The notes under the pieces are model-generated. The model did not search any database, was not told the origin of the DNA, and saw only the letters and a program-made list of their open reading frames with translations. A stretch of DNA of 64,000 nt from Pacificibacter marinus. GTDB taxonomy: Bacteria > Pseudomonadota > Alphaproteobacteria > Rhodobacterales > Rhodobacteraceae. A program made the position numbers and the translations under genes. Positions 8,202 to 16,762 of the stretch are shown here, in pieces. Position 1 is the first letter of the stretch; every line of letters begins with the position of its first letter. The stretch spans positions 124,001-188,000 of the forward strand of contig NZ_JAHKPU010000020.1 of NCBI RefSeq assembly GCF_018860505.1, in the 5' to 3' direction.

Positions 8202-8259
8202 AGACCCGCACTATTATGTTCATGCATGACCACCAAACGCCGTTCAAGAAAGATGCCCA

Positions 8260-9222
8260 ATGACTCAGTCTCAAACATTCCTAACCGTTGGAAAGCGCGT
8301 GATCCGTCGCGAAGCAGATGCCCTCACGATGCTTGCCGATACTTTAGGAGACAACTTTGTCGCCGCAACATCTTTAATTTTAGGGGCCAAAGGGCGCACC
8401 ATCGTCACCGGCATGGGCAAATCTGGACATATTGCACGTAAAATTGCCGCCACATTTGCCTCTACTGGGACACCCGCACATTTTGTTCATCCCGCAGAAG
8501 CAAGCCACGGTGACCTTGGGATGATCGGCAAAGATGACGTTGTTTTGGTCCTGTCGAATTCAGGCGAAACCCCGGAGCTTGCCGACCTGATCGCCTTTAC
8601 GCGTCGGTTTCAAATTCCTATGATCGGTGTCGCCTCCAAGCCTGAAAGCTCTCTCATTCGCGCCAGTGACGTACCACTTATTTTACCAAAAGCCGAAGAA
8701 GCCTGCGACCAAGGTATTGTGCCCACAACGTCAACCACAATGACGCTCGCGCTTGGCGATGCCATCGCCATCGCATTGATGGATCACCGTAGCTTCACCG
8801 CCGACAACTTTCGCATGCTTCACCCCGGCGGCAAACTCGGCGCACGCCTGACAAAAGCCAGCGACCTGATGAACACGGACATGCCCCTAGTCACTGCTGG
8901 CACTCCGATGCGAGCTACGCTTGATGTTATCTCAGCCAAGGGTTTTGGTGTCGTAGGTGTTTTGGGCGATGATGGGCAGCTCGCAGGCATTATCACAGAC
9001 GGAGATTTGCGCCGCAACATCGACGAACTACTTACCAAAAAAGCTGGAGACATTATGACGGAAAATCCGATGACGATTGCCGCCGATGCCCTTGCTGAAA
9101 AGGCACTCGCGCGCATGGATGAACGTTCTATCACCTGTCTCTTTGTGCGAAATTCCGCCGAAGATGGCACGCCTTGCGGCATTCTCAAAATTCAAGACTG
9201 CCTTCGCGCAGGCATTGTGTAA
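8260..9222 (+). CDS. kdsD: Arabinose-5-phosphate isomerase (SIS plus two CBS domains)
   Basis: A 320-residue enzyme that converts ribulose 5-phosphate to arabinose 5-phosphate, the first committed step to Kdo. The SIS domain (about 35-170) has TGMGKSGHIARKIAATFAST, HPAEASHGDLGMI and LSNSGETPEL, which bind the sugar phosphate. The catalytic-loop His is in the segment after HPGGKLG. Two CBS domains follow (about 205-260 and 270-320, with ITDGDLRRNID and TCLFVRN). It is first in a run with lptC-lptA-lptB, linking Kdo synthesis with LPS export. KpsF is the capsule-cluster paralogue name; the LPS neighbours favour kdsD. Confidence 0.92.
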   Translation: MTQSQTFLTVGKRVIRREADALTMLADTLGDNFVAATSLILGAKGRTIVTGMGKSGHIARKIAATFASTGTPAHFVHPAEASHGDLGMIGKDDVVLVLSNSGETPELADLIAFTRRFQIPMIGVASKPESSLIRASDVPLILPKAEEACDQGIVPTTSTTMTLALGDAIAIALMDHRSFTADNFRMLHPGGKLGARLTKASDLMNTDMPLVTAGTPMRATLDVISAKGFGVVGVLGDDGQLAGIITDGDLRRNIDELLTKKAGDIMTENPMTIAADALAEKALARMDERSITCLFVRNSAEDGTPCGILKIQDCLRAGIV

Positions 9223-9231
9223 GAAAGCGGT

Positions 9232-9831
9232 ATGGCCCGTTTTGACAATCTACATTCTCGCCTTGTTGCACGTGCAAAGATCTTTTTGCCTCTGGCCAGT
9301 CTTGCGATTTTGGCGACGCTTTTTTTATTCTCGCGCAACCCTGGCACAATCTCAGATATTCCCTATGCCCGCGTAGAAATTGAATCTTTGGCACGCGAGC
9401 AAAGACTGGATGAGCCAACCTTTGCTACGGTAACGGATGATGGAGCACAGTTGAAAATCTCGGCGACGACCGTTCGTCCAGATCCGTCAAACCAAGACGT
9501 GGTCAACACAACGCACATACACGCGGAACTCAAAATGCCAGACCAAAGCGCTGTATCGATGTCAGCCAATGACCTGGTTATTGACGGACCAAGCAATATC
9601 GCCGAATTGTCAGGTGGCGTTCAACTTGAAACGACTACAGGCTATTTGATCACAACAAACCGTATCGCTGCGAAATTGAACATGTCAAAAATTGAAAGCC
9701 CTGGTGAAGTGCTCGCGCAGGCTCCAACTGGCGAAATTTCGGCTGGGTCCATGGAAATTTCACAAGACACCTCGACGGGTGACTATGTTCTGGTTTTCAA
9801 AAATCGCGTTAAGCTGATATACCAACCATAA
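9232..9831 (+). CDS. lptC: LPS export protein LptC
   Basis: A 199-residue bitopic protein of the Lpt bridge that accepts LPS from the LptB2FG transporter and hands it to LptA. One membrane helix lies at about residues 17-36 (AKIFLPLASLAILATLFLF), followed by a periplasmic beta-jellyroll with the LptC-typical VVNTTHIHAELKMPDQ and AKLNMSKIESPGEV. It begins 9 bp after kdsD and ends 19 bp before the lptA start proposed here. The sequence is divergent from enterobacterial LptC, but length, topology and neighbours agree. Confidence 0.88.
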   Translation: MARFDNLHSRLVARAKIFLPLASLAILATLFLFSRNPGTISDIPYARVEIESLAREQRLDEPTFATVTDDGAQLKISATTVRPDPSNQDVVNTTHIHAELKMPDQSAVSMSANDLVIDGPSNIAELSGGVQLETTTGYLITTNRIAAKLNMSKIESPGEVLAQAPTGEISAGSMEISQDTSTGDYVLVFKNRVKLIYQP

Positions 9832-9850
9832 GCAAAATTTGGGGATCAAA

Positions 9851-10357
9851 GTGCAGTTATTCAAATCTATTTCGATTTCGACCATTGTCGCAATTGGGCT
9901 GACCCTTTTTCAGGCCCCTGCCTTTGCACAGGGCACTCAAATTGCCTTTGGTGGCTTAAAACATGACAGCACCCTGCCGGTTGAAATCACCTCAGATCAG
10001 CTCAGTGTCGATCAATCCACCGGCAAGGCCGTCTTTTCTGGCGATGTGTTGATTGGTCAAGGGGCTCTGCGCCTCACTGCCAGTACTGTCGAAGTGATTT
10101 ACGACACGCAAGATACCAATGAGATTTCCCAACTTATTGCAACTGGCGGCGTAACGTTAGTAAACGGTGGTGAGGCCATCGAAGCACAAAAAGCCGTCTA
10201 TGATATCAATGCTGCCTCAGTCACCCTGTCCGGTGACGTTATATTGACCCAAGGTCAAAATGCTCTATCCGGCCAACGCATGGTGGTTGATTTGACCTCA
10301 GGCACTGGCCAAATCGAAGGACGTGTAAAAACGATCCTTCAAACCGGAACACAATAA
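9851..10357 (+). CDS. lptA: LPS transport periplasmic protein LptA
   Basis: A 168-residue OstA/LptA-family protein that forms the periplasmic bridge for LPS. A signal peptide (QLFKSISISTIVAIGLTLFQ, cleaved after AFAQ) is followed by the beta-jellyroll with VEITSDQLSVDQSTGKAVF, the usual first strands. GTG at 9851 is chosen since GGGGA lies five bases upstream; a TTG at 9839 is the alternative. The stop codon is followed immediately by the ATG of lptB, indicating tight coupling. Confidence 0.9.
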   Translation: MQLFKSISISTIVAIGLTLFQAPAFAQGTQIAFGGLKHDSTLPVEITSDQLSVDQSTGKAVFSGDVLIGQGALRLTASTVEVIYDTQDTNEISQLIATGGVTLVNGGEAIEAQKAVYDINAASVTLSGDVILTQGQNALSGQRMVVDLTSGTGQIEGRVKTILQTGTQ

Positions 10358-11095
10358 ATGACCGACACTCCTGAATTGGGTCTACGCGTCCGCAATCTAC
10401 GCAAAGGCTATCGCAAGCGCACCGTAATTAGAGACGTCTCACTTGACCTCAACCGTGGTGAAGTTGTCGCTTTGCTTGGGCCAAACGGGTCGGGAAAAAC
10501 CACCTGCTTTTACTCAATTGCTGGCTTAGTCACACCTGAGGCGGGCGAAGTGGTTGTGGACGGTCTCGATATTGCGATGCTGCCCATGTACCGACGCGCT
10601 AAACTCGGCATTGGATACCTGCCACAAGAAGCATCTATCTTTCGCGGCCTATGCGTTGAGGACAACATTCTCGCCATTTTGGAAATTTCAGAGAGCGACC
10701 CATTGATTCGCCGCGAGCGCTTAGAAGAATTGCTCAGTGAATTTTCCATCGGCCACCTGCGCCGCGCGCCCTCTATCGCATTGTCGGGCGGTGAACGACG
10801 TCGCGTCGAAATTGCGCGTTGTTTGGCCGCAAATCCGTTTTACGTGTTGTTGGATGAACCCTTTGCAGGGGTTGATCCTATCGCTGTTGGAGAGATTCGC
10901 AGCCTTGTGTCCGACCTTAAAAACCGCGGTATCGGTGTGCTCGTGACAGATCATAACGTTCAGGAAACATTAGGAATTATCGATCGAGCGTATATTTTGC
11001 ATGATGGCCAAGTTTTGATGTCAGGCACAACACGCGAAATCGTCGAGGACGAAACAGTACGCCGCGTCTATTTGGGTGAAAACTTTCGGTTTTGA
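10358..11095 (+). CDS. lptB: LPS export ABC transporter ATP-binding protein LptB
   Basis: A 245-residue ATPase that drives LPS extraction by LptFG. It shows Walker A GPNGSGKTTCFYSIAG near residue 45, Q-loop GYLPQEASIFRGL, signature LSGGERRRVEIARCLA near 145, Walker B FYVLLDEPFAGVDP and the His switch in VTDHNVQETL. The GYLPQEASIFR and RRRVEIAR segments are diagnostic of LptB rather than other branched-chain-type ATPases. In most Proteobacteria rpoN follows lptB; here a 252-bp gap and hpf follow instead. Confidence 0.94.
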   Translation: MTDTPELGLRVRNLRKGYRKRTVIRDVSLDLNRGEVVALLGPNGSGKTTCFYSIAGLVTPEAGEVVVDGLDIAMLPMYRRAKLGIGYLPQEASIFRGLCVEDNILAILEISESDPLIRRERLEELLSEFSIGHLRRAPSIALSGGERRRVEIARCLAANPFYVLLDEPFAGVDPIAVGEIRSLVSDLKNRGIGVLVTDHNVQETLGIIDRAYILHDGQVLMSGTTREIVEDETVRRVYLGENFRF

Positions 11096-11347
11096 TAACC
11101 GTCGCTACAGCTTGTGGTTGACATCCCCCCCCATTGTGCAGCCAAATACCCTTGATGCATAACCATCGTTTCACAAAATGTGGAGTGGCCCGTTTGGGCC
11201 CAGACCACACCGACGTATCCCCAACCGCAAGATTGGGACACCAGAAACGTTCGAGCATCAAACCCCCGCAATTCACAAAATCCAAAAGATCCACATGCTC
11301 GCACTATCTATGCGACACGTGGTTCTAAATAACGAAAAGGAGATATC
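11096..11347. other. Intergenic region where rpoN is usually found
   Basis: The 252 bp between lptB and hpf contain no open reading frame I can support. They probably hold the hpf promoter and 5' leader, because hpf has its own strong ribosome site. I saw no clear RpoN, RpoH or extended RpoD-type promoter. Confidence 0.4.
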
Positions 11348-11923
11348 ATGCGGTACCAAATTAGCGGAAAGCAAATCGACATCGGTGAAGCCCTTCAAAC
11401 CCATGTCAAAACGGAACTTGGTGTTATCGTTGACAAATATGCAGAACGCCCAACCAATGTGACCGTGATTTTTTCAAAAAGCGGCGCAGAATTTAACTGT
11501 GAAGCTGTGGTACATCTCTCAACAGGCCTCACGGCACAAGCCAATGCACATACGCATGACATTTATGCTGCATTCGACCAATGTGCCGAAAAAATGGAAA
11601 AGCAACTGCGTCGTTACAAGCGTCGCTTGAAGGATCATCACTCTCACCGCTCCGAACCGGTTGAACTTGCAGGCGCTTCATCGTATATCCTCGCCGCAAC
11701 GGAGTACGAAGAGGATCAAGAACCTGATTCCTTGCAGCCGATGATCATCGCTGAAATGGAAACTCACATTCCGACATTGTCGGTGGGTGAGGCAGTCATG
11801 CAGATGGAACTTGCGGGCGCACCTGTCGTCGTGTTCCACAAAGAAGGAAAGACCGGAGTGAACGTCGTATACCGCCGCCCTGATGGGAACATCGGCTGGA
11901 TCGACCCCAACAACGCGAATTAG
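11348..11923 (+). CDS. hpf: Long-form ribosome hibernation promoting factor
   Basis: A 191-residue protein that silences ribosomes in stationary phase by blocking the mRNA/tRNA channel and joining two 30S heads into 100S dimers. The N-terminal S30AE domain (about 1-100) has ISGKQIDIGEALQTHVKTEL and YDVYAAFD-like DIYAAFDQCAEKMEKQLRRY. The C-terminal dimerisation domain (about 130-191) has SVGEAVMQMELAGAPVVVF and RRPDGNIGWIDP. This two-domain length is the long form. An excellent ribosome site AAGGAG lies five bases before the ATG. ptsN follows after a hairpin. Confidence 0.95.
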   Translation: MRYQISGKQIDIGEALQTHVKTELGVIVDKYAERPTNVTVIFSKSGAEFNCEAVVHLSTGLTAQANAHTHDIYAAFDQCAEKMEKQLRRYKRRLKDHHSHRSEPVELAGASSYILAATEYEEDQEPDSLQPMIIAEMETHIPTLSVGEAVMQMELAGAPVVVFHKEGKTGVNVVYRRPDGNIGWIDPNNAN

Positions 11924-11931
11924 GATCTTGG

Positions 11932-11958
11932 CCCGCCTCGCGCGACGGCCGAGGCGGG
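11932..11958 (+). terminator. Stem-loop between hpf and ptsN without a T-run
   Basis: A perfect 9-bp GC-rich stem CCCGCCTCG / CGAGGCGGG (11932-11940, 11950-11958) with a 9-base loop begins 8 bp after the hpf stop and ends 11 bp before the ptsN ATG. No T-run follows, so it is more likely an attenuator, a processing or a stability hairpin than a full terminator. It may also sequester or space the ptsN ribosome site. Confidence 0.55.
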
Positions 11959-11969
11959 TAAATATACAA

Positions 11970-12434
11970 ATGGAACTTTCTGAAATTTTGCAGCCAGAGG
12001 CCGTCAAAGTCTTTACCAAATTGACAAGCAAGAAACGCCTTTTCCAAGACCTAGGGGAAGTCGCGTCCGCGTGTTACGGCCTGGAAATCAACTCTGCGAT
12101 TAATGCGCTTCAAGAACGTGAAAGCCTAGGGCCCACAGGTGTTGGTCATGGCGTCGCACTGCCGCATGCCCGCATCGAAGGATTAGACCGCGTGGTCGGC
12201 GCATTTCTACGCCTTGAAACGCCACTTGATTTTGACGCGGTGGACCGCCAGCCCGTTGATTTGGTCTTTGCACTATTTGCACCCGCCGAATCTGGCGTAG
12301 ATCACCTAAAGGCTTTGGCGCTTGTGTCGCGCACAATGCGTAACGCCGATACCTGTACAAAGCTGCGCTCAAATACCGATGCGGCTACACTTCATGCGAT
12401 TTTGACCTCTGCTCCCGTCACAAAAGCGGCCTAG
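11970..12434 (+). CDS. ptsN: Nitrogen PTS protein EIIA(Ntr)
   Basis: A 154-residue regulatory phosphotransfer protein, the end point of the PTS-Ntr chain (EI-Ntr, NPr). The phosphorylated His is His66 in GVGHGVALPHARIEG. Flanking segments TSKKRLFQDLGEVAS and FALFAPAESGVDHLKALALV are typical of the family. The ATG at 11970 matches the usual family start; longer in-frame extensions overlap hpf and lack similarity. It regulates potassium transport, stress and often polysaccharide or storage metabolism. Its position after hpf is conserved even though rpoN is missing from the neighbourhood. Confidence 0.93.
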   Translation: MELSEILQPEAVKVFTKLTSKKRLFQDLGEVASACYGLEINSAINALQERESLGPTGVGHGVALPHARIEGLDRVVGAFLRLETPLDFDAVDRQPVDLVFALFAPAESGVDHLKALALVSRTMRNADTCTKLRSNTDAATLHAILTSAPVTKAA

Positions 12435-12443
12435 GCCAAAGTC

Positions 12444-13847
12444 TCAGCGCCAGCTTTTAAACCCAAAGATCATGTAATCTTTTTGATAAGCCCCGCGTAC
12501 CGCAGCCTCAACATCTGCATCATAGATATCCTCCAATGCAAATGGGGTATCTTGAGCGGACTCGGCTAAAGTAGATTCTTTGGCCCCAGGCAACCGAGGC
12601 AGTTCTTGCGCCAATTCGTCTTCACGAAAAATGTGATCCGGCACCGCAAAATCAGAAAACCCATTGATGACTTCTGACTGCGACGCCCAGCCACCATCCA
12701 CACGGATAGAGGTCTGGCCCCCAAGATTGCCCTTCACGAAATTGGCAAACTTTATGAAGCTCTCGCGGTGTGCATCTGGAGATGTATTCGGCCCATCGGC
12801 AGGCAGAGACAGTTTATATGTGCTTCGCAATTGCTCCCGAATTTCGCCAAAAGTGTCATCAGTCACAACTGCGATATACTTACAAAACGTACGGTGAAGT
12901 CGGACAACAGGGTGAGACACCACAGTAAAGCTGCGATGCCCCTTATTGGTACGCTTCCAATTTCTCAATGTTTTTTGACTGAATCCCTCAATGAGGCCTT
13001 GATTGTCACCTAGAGACGCAAGCCAGTCTTTGAGAGCGCCTACCGGCCCACCACGAACAGGAAGATACAAAAGCGGCGCCCCATTTGACGCGACAAAGGT
13101 GGGCACAGCAGGCCCGCGACGCGGCTCGAAATTCGGTGTATTTGACAAATTGAAGTGATCGATGGACGACAGCGCACTGACCATTTCAGCGTAATTGACA
13201 ACTTTATCTTCAAGGCTGGACGGGTTTTGGACCTTGGTCTTTTGCACCGTTTTTGATCGCGGTTCATCTACACCTAAATACTTTGCCAATCCGTTGAGCA
13301 CATCAATGTCTTGAACGTCTTCGTAGGCGATATAAAATGCTGTCTGGCCACTGGCCTGAAGGCTGCGCAAAATCTTTTTCTGAAACGCCTTTACGGCATC
13401 AAGCATCACTTCGAATTCGGTTTGATTAAACTCGATTTTCGCTGTTCGGGCATCTTTTAAATCGCCCAAACGCCATTGACCTGTAGCACCTGCAATTTTG
13501 CGCGACACATAACTTTCAAGCGGATTGCGCGTCAAAATGATTTTGGCACAACGCGGATCATTGATGATTATGTCAAACATACGCGGGTCGTGATCATGGA
13601 AGTAGCGAAATCCATCAAGCCCGCTCGACTTGTTTTTCAGCACGTCCAAAAGCGCCATAGGGTTCGCTTCACGCTTATCAACGGTGATACCGCCAAAATC
13701 TTTATTGCTCGGCTTTCCGACAAAATGCGGATTATAAATTTCTCCCCAACACTTAAGCCCTGGGTAAGAATTTATATTTTCTTCGAGAAAGTTGGACCCC
13801 GTCCGCATTTCAGCAAAAATTACAAAGTAGTCATAACGTTGAGGCAT
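12444..13847 (-). CDS. NodH/Stf0-like sulfotransferase with a second sulfotransferase-like half
   Basis: A 467-residue cytoplasmic protein. The N-terminal half has a Stf0/NodH-type PAPS-binding loop (FAEMRTGSNFLEENI, residues 11-25; Arg15-Thr-Gly-Ser) and a 3'-phosphate site (IILTRNPLESYVSRKIAG, about 103-120), so it should move sulfate from PAPS to a glycan. The C-terminal half (about 245-467) resembles carbohydrate sulfotransferases of the Sulfotransfer_2 type: FTVVSHPVVRLHRTFCKYI (307-325) stands where VRxPxxRLxSxY occurs, and the end has YQKDYMIFGF. In that half the loop that normally binds the 5'-phosphosulfate (YLPVRGGPVG) lacks Lys-Thr/Ser, so it may bind acceptor only. It is last in the glycan gene run, 3 bp after the GT14 gene. 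Confidence 0.78.
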   Translation of the reverse strand: MPQRYDYFVIFAEMRTGSNFLEENINSYPGLKCWGEIYNPHFVGKPSNKDFGGITVDKREANPMALLDVLKNKSSGLDGFRYFHDHDPRMFDIIINDPRCAKIILTRNPLESYVSRKIAGATGQWRLGDLKDARTAKIEFNQTEFEVMLDAVKAFQKKILRSLQASGQTAFYIAYEDVQDIDVLNGLAKYLGVDEPRSKTVQKTKVQNPSSLEDKVVNYAEMVSALSSIDHFNLSNTPNFEPRRGPAVPTFVASNGAPLLYLPVRGGPVGALKDWLASLGDNQGLIEGFSQKTLRNWKRTNKGHRSFTVVSHPVVRLHRTFCKYIAVVTDDTFGEIREQLRSTYKLSLPADGPNTSPDAHRESFIKFANFVKGNLGGQTSIRVDGGWASQSEVINGFSDFAVPDHIFREDELAQELPRLPGAKESTLAESAQDTPFALEDIYDADVEAAVRGAYQKDYMIFGFKSWR

Positions 13848-13850
13848 AAT

Positions 13851-15554
13851 TTATTTCACCAAGTAAGGTTTTTTGCGCTCATACGACGCGCTTTCAACTT
13901 CTGACCCCATTGGGAAATCCCCCATGAGGTGCGGGTGCATACCCTGATTTTTCAAGTTTTGAAGGAACTGCCCAAAACCAGTCAAGTCACGCATTCGTGG
14001 TGCTTCCGTCAAGCGGCGTATATTACGCGGCCCAATTTCGTCAATGATAGCTTGCAGCGGCTCCATACGACTGTCGATAAAATCTGCCATAGTCCAAATG
14101 CGTACGCGCGCTTTGACATGCTGAGATCGCAAAATATCTAAATGTTCTGCTTCAATCTTTTGTAGGCGTGCGGCTTCTCGGCGAATGTCCGAAAAATTTC
14201 TGTTTGATCGGAACAACGTCACGGCCCAAGCCCCAGAAATCACCGAAATTTGCGCATTAGGGTCGGTCGCGATCAACCAATTGATTTCTTGATTGTCACG
14301 CGGCCCAAACATAAAACACTGCCGCTCGCCTCGCGTGTTCCAAATGATGTTGGTCAAGAACCCACACGGGTTGTAATCACGCAGTGCTGCGTGATTTGAC
14401 AGCGCCCCCGCAAATACGTTTTGATTGCCTGAAAATTCGACCCCTTCGGGCCCGAACAAATGCCCATGTGCCCGCGCACTGACAGCCTGAGACAACCATT
14501 GATCAAAATCTTCAAACAGATCCGAAAATCCTTCAAAAATGGAGTATGGAGCTGATGTTTTGCCTTTGCCTTTACCATGCGCTGGCTGGCGGCTTTGCAT
14601 ATACAATCCGTCGCGCCCCATGGTCCGGCGTTCAACCGCTTTTGAAAAAATGCGATCAATCTTGCCAGGGTTAGGCTCTGCCCCCTGCATCGGGTTGATT
14701 CGGGTGTTTAGAAACGTATTGTACAGTCGATCAGCTTTGCTCCAAATTTTGCGCGCCACAAAGCAATCAGAGCGCCGCAAGAGCTGCAAATGATCGTCGT
14801 AGAAAATATGCGGTTTGCCTTGATAGTCAAACTTTGACAACGTCAAAGACCGGCTTTCAATATTGTTGGAATACAGCCGAACCAACGTTTGATAGTAGCT
14901 CTCGTCAGGAATCCATACCTTTTTGAAATAGTTGTCGTAAACCTTGCGATCGGGGTCCTCAAGAATAGCCGACAAAGTTTGGCGCGTCAGACACCACCAT
15001 TGTGACCCTAAATGTGGTACAAGGCCGTCAGGTATTTGACGCTGAAACCCCAATCGCCGCTGCAAAGACACATAGCGATCGAACAATTTGCGCTGACGTT
15101 TCCAAGAGAACGGGAAGCGCAAGGTGAACCGTTCGGCATCCAGACCGCCCACAGTCCACGGCACGTCTTCTGTCGTGACACTTTCGATGAAATTGGTCAT
15201 CGGGCGCGACTCTAAATATTTGATAAGGTCGTTGACCGGACGCAGCGGCAAGCAAGACCCGGATGACAGGTACACGTGGCGCACATCTGTAAAGCTTTTA
15301 AGCATCAGCTCGGACGCGTCTTGTGAGGCCGCCACCAGAGACCACGTGCCCCATTCGCAAGTGTGGCGCTTGGAAAACTTAACAATGGCCAAATCGGACA
15401 GGCTGTCAACGAAGGGCAAGTAAATGTCTTTTGGCACGCGCTTGTCGACGTGAATCACGACAGGGCACCCGTGGTCAGCAAGATGGCGCGCAACCTCTTC
15501 GGCGCGGTGAAGCGCATCATGCACCAACATGACGAATCCGACACTCATGCCCAA
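13851..15554 (-). CDS. GT14 (core-2/I-branching type) glycosyltransferase with DUF5928 C-terminal domain
   Basis: A 567-residue protein. Residues about 1-275 match the Branch family (GT14): GFVMLVHDALHRAEEVARHL, HVDKRVPKD, CEWGTWSLVAAS, VYLSSGSCLPLRP and GSQWWCLTRQTL, with the acidic catalytic region VWIPDESYYQTL. Such enzymes transfer GlcNAc or xylose in beta linkage. Residues about 300-567 are what I recognise as the DUF5928 extension of Rhodobacterales proteins, with no known function; it contains FMFGPRDNQEINWLIATDP and a C-terminal DLTGFGQFLQNL. It overlaps the upstream GT2 stop by 10 bp and lies 3 bp before the sulfotransferase, suggesting the two act on the same glycan. Confidence 0.8.
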   Translation of the reverse strand: MGMSVGFVMLVHDALHRAEEVARHLADHGCPVVIHVDKRVPKDIYLPFVDSLSDLAIVKFSKRHTCEWGTWSLVAASQDASELMLKSFTDVRHVYLSSGSCLPLRPVNDLIKYLESRPMTNFIESVTTEDVPWTVGGLDAERFTLRFPFSWKRQRKLFDRYVSLQRRLGFQRQIPDGLVPHLGSQWWCLTRQTLSAILEDPDRKVYDNYFKKVWIPDESYYQTLVRLYSNNIESRSLTLSKFDYQGKPHIFYDDHLQLLRRSDCFVARKIWSKADRLYNTFLNTRINPMQGAEPNPGKIDRIFSKAVERRTMGRDGLYMQSRQPAHGKGKGKTSAPYSIFEGFSDLFEDFDQWLSQAVSARAHGHLFGPEGVEFSGNQNVFAGALSNHAALRDYNPCGFLTNIIWNTRGERQCFMFGPRDNQEINWLIATDPNAQISVISGAWAVTLFRSNRNFSDIRREAARLQKIEAEHLDILRSQHVKARVRIWTMADFIDSRMEPLQAIIDEIGPRNIRRLTEAPRMRDLTGFGQFLQNLKNQGMHPHLMGDFPMGSEVESASYERKKPYLVK

Positions 15555-16555
15555 TTCCCTTTTGACATCAGCCCCAAAATTTCAAGCTGGCGCCAGTTGA
15601 TGTATTTCTCAGACCAATTGCACCACAGCTCTGGGTCGTCTTTTATTCTGTTGTGATAGGCCAAATATTCTCGACTGCCCGCGTAATGCTGGCGACGCTG
15701 CATTTCTTCTTCGGTCTTTTGAACAAAAGTATTCAGAAACTTAGTGTGCAGCAATGCGCCCGAAGCCATTTCACCGCCAGACTTCTCATACACATAATTC
15801 AAACGTCGCGGCAAAAGCATATGGGTTGAGTGCATATAGACGTAATCTTTATGCCATTTCACCAATGGAATTTTGTTCAACGAAGGCGCATTATATGGAT
15901 CGTCGCTAAAGAACAATCGCGCGCGTGGCCCGCCCTGAATCCACAGGTTGTGGAACTCGGGATTTTTCGACAGCATATAATTTCCGCTGTCAAACCACTG
16001 GGCAATTTCCATCGGGTCCTGACCATCTTGATACGGCTGCGCGTCAATAGGCCCCTTGGGATACATGTCGATCAGCATCGCTGAAAAGGATTTGATGCCA
16101 GAGCTGTCCAGCCAATCCGTCAATGCAGGAATGGGGCGCGTATCACAAAATGGAAAGACGAAAAATTCGTCGACATCCACCGTCAGTGTCCAGTGATTGT
16201 GACAGTATTTACGCGCGATCCAGTTCATCCAATGAACGCCAAATAATGAATCCCGATAGCTGGCCGTTGTGTGCCAGATTGAGACGTCATCAGCGCCCAT
16301 CAAGTATTCGCGCGATCCATCATCACTGTCATTATCGACAAACAAGAAATGTTTCACACCAAGGTCACGATAATACTTCATGAAATAGGGCAAGCGAATG
16401 CGCTCATTGCGCAATGTGCAAACCAACAAAACATCTTCTTTTTCGATACGCTTTGTATTGTTTTGAACGCAGCTCAATTGGCGACTCTTGCGAAATGCGC
16501 GCACAAGTCGCTGTTTGCGACGAAGTCTAAGGCGATATTGCTTTAGTCGGCTCAC
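15545..16555 (-). CDS. GT2-type glycosyltransferase (paralogue B)
   Basis: A 336-residue enzyme of the Glyco_tranf_2_4 type. After a basic N-terminus (RRKQRLVRAFRKSRQLSC) it has the GT-A nucleotide-sugar site: CTLRNERIRLPYFMKYYRDL, FLFVDNDSDDGSREYL, and a DxD-like metal motif LTVDVDEFFVFP near residue 140. It is clearly related to the gene 207 bp upstream (RNE-RLPYF, VDN-S-DG, D-DE all shared), so they are tandem duplicates. No membrane helix is evident. The sugar and acceptor cannot be read. Its stop overlaps the GT14 start. Confidence 0.85.
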   Translation of the reverse strand: MSRLKQYRLRLRRKQRLVRAFRKSRQLSCVQNNTKRIEKEDVLLVCTLRNERIRLPYFMKYYRDLGVKHFLFVDNDSDDGSREYLMGADDVSIWHTTASYRDSLFGVHWMNWIARKYCHNHWTLTVDVDEFFVFPFCDTRPIPALTDWLDSSGIKSFSAMLIDMYPKGPIDAQPYQDGQDPMEIAQWFDSGNYMLSKNPEFHNLWIQGGPRARLFFSDDPYNAPSLNKIPLVKWHKDYVYMHSTHMLLPRRLNYVYEKSGGEMASGALLHTKFLNTFVQKTEEEMQRRQHYAGSREYLAYHNRIKDDPELWCNWSEKYINWRQLEILGLMSKGNWA

Positions 16556-16762
16556 TGCTGCCCTTTTCCATATCGTGTGGGGTTGTGTGATCCCCTAGTA
16601 CTGCGCAGGCTTTGAAATCTACTGTTCGCAAGCCAATCACATCAGTGCAAACAGACAGCATCTTAAGCTGGCAGTCCTTCTTTTGTCTAATTAAATAGGG
16701 ACTTATTCCGTTTTCGTAAACAATGCATTGTCAAACTGGAAACAAATTTACCAGAGATTTGA
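16556..16762. other. 207-bp spacer between the two GT2 paralogues
   Basis: AT-rich, no supported reading frame on either strand. It may hold a promoter for the downstream GT2-GT14-sulfotransferase run: the minus strand contains TTGACA (complement of about 16729-16734), but I found no convincing partner hexamer at 16-18 bases. Confidence 0.35.
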
